From Bacteroidia bacterium (lineage in GTDB: Bacteria > Bacteroidota > Bacteroidia > Bacteroidales > Azobacteroidaceae), in the NCBI GenBank assembly GCA_025996695.1, contig BNTP01000156.1, positions 1 to 5,479 on the forward strand: a DNA stretch of 5,479 bases, given 5' to 3'. How positions within the stretch are numbered: the first letter of the stretch is position 1; every line of letters begins with the position of its first letter. A program made the position numbers and the translations under genes. Below, piece by piece: positions 1 through 5,479 of this stretch. The notes under the pieces are model-generated. The model was not told the DNA's origin and searched no databases. It saw only the letters and a list, made by a program, of their open reading frames with translations.

Positions 1-643
1 AAAATTTATCGGCATCAATGCCTTTCGTTTCCTCCAACCCTTTTTGGGCGGCGTATGCATCCGATTGAACATTGAAACCTTTCGTTTTCATTTCAGCAAA
101 TATGGCAGAGTAACATGTTTCTTGTTGTACACCGGGAATATCTGTTGCTATCACCAAAGGCAATGTATTTGATTGGGCGGTCGCTGCTTGCTGTGAAGCG
201 TTAGTTGATTGTGTAGTGGTTGTTGTTGATCTTGCTGCAACAACAGCACGCTCGTCTGCTTTGAAAAACACATCTTTCTCTCCGTTTGCATAGCAAATTC
301 TAAAAATCTCTGATTTCTTTAATGTGTAAGCGGGGCCGTTCTTATTGCTCCATTTTTTGTACTCAATATCAGTGTCACCAACTTTTTGCACTGATGCATT
401 AATGTCATCACCGTTTAGCAATGTGATAACATCAGGCTTCGCACTTGGGGTCTTTGAACTTTGATTTTGAGCCGATACACTTGCTGTTGATAACAAAAAT
501 AACATTGCTGCCAACAGCATTAAACATACCCTACTCTTTATAATTGGATTTTCGGACGCTCCCCGTTTTTGTAATGGTTTCTGCTCCATTGCGCTGCCAT
601 AATCAGCTGCTTTTCTGTTTTTTTTACTACTACTTTGATACAT
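1..643 (-). CDS. Secreted protein of unknown function, N-terminal part (C-terminus beyond the window)
   Basis: The frame is open from an ATG at 643 to the left edge, giving 214 residues with no stop. A hydrophobic core (LMLLAAMLFLL, about residues 41-51) followed by STASVSAQ reads as a Sec signal peptide cleaved near residue 58, so export to the periplasm or beyond is likely. The first mature part (about 65-125) is a compact domain containing ITLLNGDDINASV, IEYKKW and SEIFRICYANGEKDVF, a style I associate with uncharacterised Bacteroidetes envelope proteins. A Ser/Thr/Gln/Ala linker follows (about 133-155), then a second segment (LPLVIATDIPGVQ, one Cys) that I do not recognise. The start is uncertain. 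ATG 643 has the AT-rich leader typical of the phylum but leaves about 40 residues before the signal core. ATG 589 (MEQKPLQKRG) gives a shorter basic n-region. ATG 520 gives no basic residues. The 643 start overlaps a plus-strand promoter, which favours 589 somewhat. Confidence 0.75.
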   Translation of the reverse strand, partial: MYQSSSKKNRKAADYGSAMEQKPLQKRGASENPIIKSRVCLMLLAAMLFLLSTASVSAQNQSSKTPSAKPDVITLLNGDDINASVQKVGDTDIEYKKWSNKNGPAYTLKKSEIFRICYANGEKDVFFKADERAVVAARSTTTTTQSTNASQQAATAQSNTLPLVIATDIPGVQQETCYSAIFAEMKTKGFNVQSDAYAAQKGLEETKGIDADKF

Positions 644-664
644 AAACTTTGTAATTTAAATTTG
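634..664 (+). promoter_or_regulatory. Bacteroidetes sigma-ABfr-type promoter for the plus-strand structured RNA
   Basis: TTTG at 634-637, a 19-base spacer and TAAATTTG at 657-664 match the Bacteroidetes -33/-7 consensus (TTTG and TAnnTTTG). The expected transcription start, about 6-7 bases further on, is near 671. That is where the closing stem of the inverted-repeat element begins. No plus-strand protein gene follows, so the site fits an RNA gene. It overlaps the upstream start codon (643) of the opposing secreted-protein gene. Confidence 0.5.
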
Positions 665-849
665 GACATAAAAATAGCGTGGAAACGACCTGCTGAAATC
701 CAGGTTTCCACGCCTATAGTATCTACAAGTCGTTCCACGCCGCAATGTGCGGCGTTTACTAACTCATTCTTGATACTATCAACTCGTCAAACGAGTTCAA
801 TGTGGAAAATTGGATTTCAAGAATAGCTGCAATCGCTATTTTATATGTC
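665..849. repeat. Long imperfect inverted repeat with alternative internal hairpins
   Basis: The arms 665-711 and 802-849 are collinear inverted copies. They share GACATA(T)AAAATAGCG, then 14 unrelated bases, then TGAAATCC, a 3-base variable stretch and TTTCCAC. Each arm also contains its own hairpin that competes with the long pairing: 677-686 with 704-713 (10 bp, perfect) in the left arm and 822-827 with 835-840 (6 bp) in the right arm. I see no target-site duplication outside the arms and no transposase, so a MITE is less likely than an RNA gene, but not excluded. Confidence 0.7.
667..713 (-). terminator. Possible minus-strand intrinsic terminator or attenuator
   Basis: Read on the minus strand, a perfect 10-bp stem (713-704 with 686-677) is followed directly by TATTTTTAT. 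It could stop transcripts entering from the promoter at 924-955 before they reach the secreted-protein gene. The 5' half of this stem also pairs with 801-819, giving an antiterminator-like alternative. The T-tract is short and broken, so support is modest. Confidence 0.3.
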
Positions 850-887
850 TTATTTTTTGTGTGCACCCGCACACGTTTCTTTTTTTA
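671..887 (+). ncRNA. Candidate structured small RNA, 6S-RNA-like
   Basis: No convincing reading frame covers this stretch, but its folding potential is very high. The outer stem pairs GACATAAAAATAGCG (665-679) with 834-849, with one bulged T; from a start near 671 the RNA keeps AAAATAGCG paired with CGCTATTTT. A symmetric bubble follows, 14 unpaired bases on each side (680-693 and 820-833). The second stem is 694-712 with 801-819: 16 Watson-Crick pairs, two G-U and one mismatch. Inside it are an arm 716-723/772-779, which carries an 8-bp hairpin with a 3-base loop (737-755), and a second hairpin 781-787/791-797. A terminator hairpin with a T-tract ends the unit. Closing stem, open central bubble and apical stem at about 180-215 nt is the plan of 6S RNA, which binds sigma-loaded RNA polymerase as a promoter mimic. 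The G-U pairs would be A-C mismatches on the other strand, so plus is favoured. Identity is inferred from shape only; the branched apex is atypical. A cis-acting leader on the minus strand is the main alternative. End points are approximate. Confidence 0.5.
859..887 (+). terminator. Rho-independent terminator of the plus-strand RNA
   Basis: A 6-bp GC-rich stem, GTGTGC (859-864) with GCACAC (869-874), closes a 4-base ACCC loop. It is followed by GTTTCTTTTTTTA. It lies just after the outer stem of the structured RNA, in the right place and orientation to end it. No other plus-strand gene upstream needs it. Confidence 0.5.
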
Positions 888-923
888 TTTCATTTGCAAA
901 AAATTATATTTAAAATTTCGGGA

Positions 924-955
924 CAAAAGTACAAAAAATATTTGAAATCAGCAAA
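924..955 (-). promoter_or_regulatory. Bacteroidetes-type promoter pointing left
   Basis: On the minus strand TTTG (955-952), a 20-base spacer and TACTTTTG (931-924) match the -33/-7 consensus exactly. Transcription would begin near 917 and run through the structured element antisense to the proposed plus-strand RNA. It would reach the secreted-protein gene with a 5' leader of roughly 275 bases (to ATG 643). It is the only consensus promoter I see for that gene. Bases 956-996, between this site and the end of the ATPase gene, hold nothing I can name. Confidence 0.5.
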
Positions 956-996
956 AAATAATAGACTATTTTTTTTCAGAAGCCGCGTTTTAGCCG

Positions 997-2286
997 CTAA
1001 ATACAAAACACAGCATAAAGTGGCACCGACTTGATGCCGTTTTCAAATCCAAAATTCTTCTTCGAGATGCGAATACCGTAGTGGCATTTGTACTTCTCCA
1101 TAAAAATACCCAAACTTTTGGAACGTACCCTAACGCCGCTTTTGACCTCAATCGGAATTACATCAACGCCTTTTTGAATCACAAAATCAACCTCCGCAGT
1201 GTTATCATTTTTCCAATAGAGCAATGGTATTAAATTGGCAGCAAAAACTTGTGCAACATAATTTTCTGCAATCGCTCCCATGAAAGGGCTGTCTGTCTCA
1301 AGAGGCGACAGAATAGCTTGTGCCCCCATTCCGGACTGCATGACGAGCATGCCGACATCAGACGAATAGAGTTTGAAATCGCTCAAATCAACATACACTT
1401 TAATCGGCATAGTCCCTTGAGTCGTTTTCTGACATTTCAGAACCACGCCTGCATATTTGAGCCATTCGATTGATTCACCAAAAATGGTAGAACTACCCCC
1501 TTTTTGAACCACATTATATTGGAATTTGTGATTTTCTTTTGCCAACTGAGCCGGAATCGATTCGTAGCAGGCTCGTATTTTGATGCTGGTACTCGGTTCT
1601 GCATATTTCGACATATCGGCGATGTATTCGTTCAAAATTCTGTTTTGAATATCTGCAACAGCCACAAAACTATTGGTTGTAATAAATTCCTTAACGGCAG
1701 CCGGCATTCCGCCTACAATCAGATATTTATTGTAAAAGTCGATTGCCATCGCATGAACATCCAAAGGCTCGTTAGATGCGTAATGTTCTCGAATCGAAGT
1801 GGCAAAATTTTCTTTTCCCATTGCTCCTAAAAACTCCTCAAAGTCCAACGGATACATATTCATCTCATCAACTTTACCCACAGGGAATGAATATTTTTTG
1901 CGGTTGATAGCCACGCCAAGCAATGAGCCTGCCGCCACAATATGATATTCTGGAGCTTGTTCACAAAAATATTTCAATGAAGTTAAAGCCCTTTCGCACC
2001 CTTGAATCTCATCAAAGACAACCAAGGTCTTGCCCGGAATAATCCGCTGAGAATGAGCCGATTCCAAGTATTGAATAATTGGCATAGGCGTGATGTTTTC
2101 CTCGAATTTTTCAGACAAGGCTTTGTCTGTTTCAAGATTGACAATAATGTAGTTGTCAAACTCTTGCGCGCCAAACGTTTGCAAAATATAACTTTTACCC
2201 ACTTGGCGTGCGCCGTTGACAATCAAGGGCATTCTGCCGGATTTGTTTTTCCATTTGACTAAATCGTCAAAGATTTTCCGCTTCAT
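997..2286 (-). CDS. AAA_14/DUF4143-type ATPase with PD-(D/E)xK-like C-terminus
   Basis: This 429-residue protein has the usual length of its family and looks intact. The N-terminal P-loop domain (about 15-155) carries Walker A GARQVGKS (25-32), Walker B TLVVFDEIQ (D92, E93) and a sensor-like VAAGSLLG (118-125). A middle helical region contains NKYLIVGGMPAAV (186-198), typical of this group. The C-terminal DUF4143 region (about 220-405) ends in a restriction-endonuclease-like pattern: ENYVAQ (E341), AEVDFVI (E365, D367) and PIEVKSG (E380, K382), the E/D...ExK arrangement of the PD-(D/E)xK fold. The family is a common accessory ATPase in Bacteroidetes and archaea. Its biological role and substrate are not established, and nuclease activity here is only suggested by the residues. 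The start at 2286 follows a consensus promoter by about 13 bases. It is likely transcribed alone, with no clear terminator after 997. It differs in theme from the neighbouring operon, consistent with an accessory gene. Confidence 0.88.
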   Translation of the reverse strand: MKRKIFDDLVKWKNKSGRMPLIVNGARQVGKSYILQTFGAQEFDNYIIVNLETDKALSEKFEENITPMPIIQYLESAHSQRIIPGKTLVVFDEIQGCERALTSLKYFCEQAPEYHIVAAGSLLGVAINRKKYSFPVGKVDEMNMYPLDFEEFLGAMGKENFATSIREHYASNEPLDVHAMAIDFYNKYLIVGGMPAAVKEFITTNSFVAVADIQNRILNEYIADMSKYAEPSTSIKIRACYESIPAQLAKENHKFQYNVVQKGGSSTIFGESIEWLKYAGVVLKCQKTTQGTMPIKVYVDLSDFKLYSSDVGMLVMQSGMGAQAILSPLETDSPFMGAIAENYVAQVFAANLIPLLYWKNDNTAEVDFVIQKGVDVIPIEVKSGVRVRSKSLGIFMEKYKCHYGIRISKKNFGFENGIKSVPLYAVFCI

Positions 2287-2305
2287 ATTGCATCCAATTT
2301 TTCCG

Positions 2306-2337
2306 CAAAGATACAGTTATCTATGGAAAAATACAAA
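2306..2337 (-). promoter_or_regulatory. Promoter of the AAA_14/DUF4143 ATPase gene
   Basis: On the minus strand TTTG (2337-2334), a 20-base spacer and TATCTTTG (2313-2306) are an exact -33/-7 match. The expected start near 2299 leaves a short leader before the ATG at 2286, as is usual in the phylum. The site is interleaved with the inverted repeat 2317-2361, so it is probably regulated or overlaps the end of the upstream operon. Confidence 0.65.
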
Positions 2338-2361
2338 TATTTCAGACTTTTCCATAGATAA
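2317..2361. repeat. Perfect 14-bp inverted repeat: operator or terminator stem
   Basis: TTATCTATGGAAAA (2317-2330) and TTTTCCATAGATAA (2348-2361) are perfect inverted copies with 17 bases between them. One half lies in the spacer of the ATPase promoter. The other half lies upstream of its -33 box. Half-site centres are about 31 bp apart, close to three helical turns, which suits a DNA-binding dimer. The repeat also sits 12 bases after the flavodiiron stop codon, so the RNA hairpin could help end that operon. However, the stem is AT-rich and lacks a following T-tract. Confidence 0.6.
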
Positions 2362-2373
2362 AAGTATAAATTG

Positions 2374-3531
2374 TTATATTTTGCTGCTGACACCGGCAGT
2401 TATAGCGAGCAATGCCGCGTCGTCCGGAATGAAGTTCACATTGTATTTGTCGATTAGTTCGATGCCTGATTCCTCAAAATAGCGTTCCATCACCTTTGTG
2501 TTTTGTTGCGCCCAACCATAAGAGCCGAACAGGATTCCTTTTTTGGTTTTTGTAATCAGTCCTTGCAAATACGTGAGGAACGCGGCGACCGTTGGCATGA
2601 TGTTTTTATTCAAGGTGGGAGAGCCGACGCAAATGTATTCCGCGTCCAAACAGTCGGTTATGATGTCGGAAACGTGGTTGTGTTTGAGGTCAAAAAATTT
2701 GTATGCGTAGTCTTTTGCTTCAAACGCATTGCGGATGGCGTAAGCAATTTTTTCTGTTGAGCCATACATCGAATCGTAAACGATGACAGCTTTTTTATCT
2801 ACCTGACCGTGCGCCCATTTCGTATAATTTTCCAATATTGCGGGGATATTGTTTTTCCAAATCAAACCGTGTGAAGGTGCAATCATCTGAATATCAAGCT
2901 GTTTGACAGCATCCATTACGCCAACTACCTGCGACGAATAGGGCATGATGATGTTGGCATAATATTTTTTGGCTTCTTCCATGATTACATCCAAAGGCTC
3001 ATCGTCGAAACTGTGGGAACTTGCCAAATGTTGTCCAAACGCGTCGTTGGAAAACAGAATTTTCTCTTCCGGACAGTAAGTGACCATATTATCCGGCCAA
3101 TGCACCATCGGTGTCATCAAAAATTGTAATGTTCGTATGCCCAACGAAACGCTATCACCGGTTTTTACCACCTGAAACTTCCAATCGGGTTTGAAGTGAA
3201 GTTTGTGCTCTTTTTCGCCGGATTGGCTGGTCAGCACCGTGGCGTTAGGCAACCGTTTCATCAATTCAGGCATCGCACCGGAGTGGTCCATTTCGACATG
3301 GTTAGACACCACATAATCAATTTTTTCAAGGCTCACGACCTGCGAAATCCGGTCTATCAATTCCTGCGTGAATTGCACTTTGACGGTATCAATAAGCGTA
3401 ATCTTCTCATCAATAATCAGATAGGCATTATAACTCGTTCCTTTTTGCGTAAGATAACCATGAAAATTACGGACATTCCAGTCAGCAACTCCCACGCTAT
3501 AAATTCCTTTTGCAATTTCTTTTGTTTTCAT
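2374..3531 (-). CDS. FprA-type flavodiiron protein (O2/NO reductase)
   Basis: Flavodiiron proteins are cytoplasmic enzymes that reduce O2 to water and/or NO to N2O, protecting anaerobes. This 385-residue protein is the minimal class-A form. An N-terminal metallo-beta-lactamase-like domain (about 1-245) carries the full diiron ligand set: H78, E80, D82 and H83 in HVEMDHSG, H144 in MVHWPDN, D163 in SNDAFGQH and H221 in PSHGLIW. A C-terminal flavodoxin domain (about 246-385) has the FMN phosphate loop DSMYGST (253-259), plus VGSPTLNKN (302-310) and FGSYGWAQQ (335-343). There is no rubredoxin or reductase extension, so electrons must come from a separate protein. I chose ATG 3531 (MKTKEIAKGIYSVG) because it starts where the family does. 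An in-frame ATG at 3594 would add 21 lysine- and asparagine-rich residues and overlap the upstream gene. It follows the ABC-F gene by 25 bases with no promoter seen between, so co-transcription is likely. O2 versus NO preference cannot be read from the sequence. Confidence 0.95.
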   Translation of the reverse strand: MKTKEIAKGIYSVGVADWNVRNFHGYLTQKGTSYNAYLIIDEKITLIDTVKVQFTQELIDRISQVVSLEKIDYVVSNHVEMDHSGAMPELMKRLPNATVLTSQSGEKEHKLHFKPDWKFQVVKTGDSVSLGIRTLQFLMTPMVHWPDNMVTYCPEEKILFSNDAFGQHLASSHSFDDEPLDVIMEEAKKYYANIIMPYSSQVVGVMDAVKQLDIQMIAPSHGLIWKNNIPAILENYTKWAHGQVDKKAVIVYDSMYGSTEKIAYAIRNAFEAKDYAYKFFDLKHNHVSDIITDCLDAEYICVGSPTLNKNIMPTVAAFLTYLQGLITKTKKGILFGSYGWAQQNTKVMERYFEESGIELIDKYNVNFIPDDAALLAITAGVSSKI

Positions 3532-3556
3532 TTTTAGTTTGTTGTGTTTGTTTTTA

Positions 3557-5182
<1,626 letters not shown>

Positions 5183-5191
5183 TTATGGCTG

Positions 5192-5223
5192 CAAAATTAG
5201 GTAAAAATAATGAGATTTCCAAG
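5192..5223 (-). promoter_or_regulatory. Promoter of the ABC-F/flavodiiron operon
   Basis: On the minus strand TAATTTTG (5199-5192) matches the -7 box TAnnTTTG. A 20-base spacer precedes CTTG (5223-5220), one base off the -33 box. The expected start near 5185 leaves a leader of about 15 bases before the ATG at 5170, with no Shine-Dalgarno sequence, which is normal in the phylum. Confidence 0.55.
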
Positions 5224-5286
5224 CGCATGAAAATGAAAATAGTTTTTTACAGAGAAAACTTACCTTTCAATCACCGGCTTTTTTTC

Positions 5287-5319
5287 AGACCTTCCATATC
5301 TTGGAGATATGGAAGGTCT
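5287..5319. repeat. Perfect 15-bp hairpin with 3-base loop
   Basis: AGACCTTCCATATCT (5287-5301) and AGATATGGAAGGTCT (5305-5319) pair perfectly around TGG. Neither strand has a T-tract after the stem, so it is not an ordinary terminator; on the plus strand a run of T precedes it instead. It lies about 65 bases upstream of the ABC-F -33 box. It could be a binding site for a dimeric regulator, a processing or stability hairpin in a longer leader, or a remnant of a short palindromic repeat. Confidence 0.6.
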
Positions 5320-5324
5320 AATAA

Positions 5325-5356
5325 CCCCCAAATTTTTCCCACCCCCATTTTCACCC
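5325..5356 (-). other. Four G-tracts on the minus strand, possible G-quadruplex
   Basis: The minus strand has G-runs of 3, 5, 3 and 5 (plus-strand C-runs at 5354-5356, 5342-5346, 5338-5340 and 5325-5329), separated by loops of 7, 1 and 8 bases. The last loop is slightly longer than the usual 7-base limit, so folding is possible but not assured. It stands out in an AT-rich gap between a terminator and a long hairpin. Confidence 0.35.
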
Positions 5357-5395
5357 AAAAACGAGGATTCCTGTTAAGAATCCTCGTTTTTTTAT
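5357..5395. terminator. Strong, probably bidirectional intrinsic terminator
   Basis: AACGAGGATTC (5360-5370) pairs perfectly with GAATCCTCGTT (5378-5388) around a 7-base loop. A/T pairs extend the stem to 5357 and 5391. On the plus strand the stem runs into a T-tract of seven (5387-5393), A, then TTTT. On the minus strand it runs into TTTTT then GGG. No plus-strand gene in the window ends here. It may therefore insulate the ABC-F operon from the right, or end a short minus-strand transcript from the promoter at 5429-5460. Confidence 0.7.
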
Positions 5396-5401
5396 TTTCG
5401 T

Positions 5402-5423
5402 GAAATGAAGCTGATTTCATTTC
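5402..5423. other. Small hairpin next to a predicted transcription start
   Basis: GAAATGAA (5402-5409) pairs with TTCATTTC (5416-5423) around a 6-base loop. On the minus strand it would be the first element of an RNA begun near 5422 from the adjacent promoter. A 5'-terminal stem of this kind can stabilise a small RNA. It could equally be an operator at the start site. Confidence 0.45.
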
Positions 5424-5428
5424 GAGAA

Positions 5429-5460
5429 CAAAAGTACAGCCTATGCTCCGACCAAACAAG
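5429..5460 (-). promoter_or_regulatory. Promoter-like site pointing left
   Basis: On the minus strand TACTTTTG (5436-5429) is an exact -7 box. The -33 element is weaker: CTTG at 5460-5457 with a 20-base spacer, or TTTG at 5456-5453 with only 16. Transcription would start near 5422 and meet the hairpin at 5402-5423 and then the terminator at 5357-5395. That gives a short RNA of about 60-70 bases unless the terminator is read through into the ABC-F operon. I see no credible small reading frame in 5171-5479. Confidence 0.4.
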
Positions 5461-5479
5461 TATTTAACAAAGTTTGACA

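Noticed and set aside
538..738. Minus-strand frame of 66 codons overlapping the secreted-protein N-terminus and the structured element
   Set aside because: Its first half lies in the inverted-repeat element and its second half is out of frame with the signal-peptide gene; composition and lack of a recognisable motif mark it as a shadow.
677..797. Array-like series of small hairpins suggesting a CRISPR or an integron attC site
   Set aside because: The stems differ in sequence and spacing with no direct repeats or spacers, and I find no convincing GTTRRRY/RYYYAAC boxes at the ends of the fold.
635..826. Plus-strand frame of 63 codons across the structured element
   Set aside because: The sequence is explained by stems and loops of the proposed RNA, there is no protein-like pattern, and the frame starts within the promoter.
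671..887. Hammerhead ribozyme, tmRNA, RNase P RNA or a retron RNA
   Set aside because: No CUGANGA/GAAA core, no CCA-ended tRNA-like end, none of the conserved RNase P stretches that I would expect, and no reverse transcriptase gene nearby.
976..996. GC-rich stretch after the ATPase stop codon as a terminator
   Set aside because: The similar GCGGCT units are direct, not inverted, repeats, and the minus strand runs into A rather than T.

Overview
The window looks like chromosome of a Bacteroidetes bacterium, most likely Bacteroidales. Start codons follow AT-rich, Shine-Dalgarno-free leaders. Several sites match the Bacteroidetes sigma-ABfr promoter (TTTG, about 20 bp, TAnnTTTG). The proteins also read as Bacteroidetes: a YbiT-like ABC-F ATPase, an FprA-type flavodiiron protein, and an AAA_14/DUF4143 ATPase. 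I have no database result; the taxonomic call rests on these traits. All protein genes lie on the minus strand.

Layout from right to left, which is the direction of transcription. At 5171-5479 there is a gene-free stretch with two promoter-like sites, a strong terminator hairpin, a perfect 15-bp hairpin and a G-rich minus strand. Next come an ABC-F ATPase (3557-5170) and, 25 bases on, a flavodiiron protein (2374-3531), probably one operon. An 87-base gap follows, holding a near-perfect promoter interleaved with a 14-bp inverted repeat. It leads into an AAA_14/DUF4143 ATPase (997-2286). The 353-base gap 644-996 holds a highly structured element. The left end (1-643) is the N-terminal part of a secreted protein of unknown function, cut by the window edge.

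The most unusual part is 634-887. It combines a plus-strand consensus promoter, a two-part inverted repeat of about 185 bases and a terminator hairpin with a T-tract. The two parts of the repeat are separated by a symmetric 14/14-nt bubble, and the repeat encloses two further hairpin arms. Closing stem, central bubble and apical stem, at about this length, are the general plan of 6S RNA, the RNA that binds housekeeping RNA polymerase. I propose an unannotated 6S-like small RNA on the plus strand. A minus-strand promoter at 924-955 points through the same element, so it could instead (or also) be a structured 5' leader of the secreted-protein gene.

Functionally, the ABC-F/flavodiiron pair joins a ribosome-associated ATPase to an O2/NO-reducing enzyme, which suggests a shared stress role in an anaerobe or microaerophile; this is inference. 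The second nucleotide-binding domain of the ABC-F protein has lost both its Walker A motif and its catalytic glutamate.
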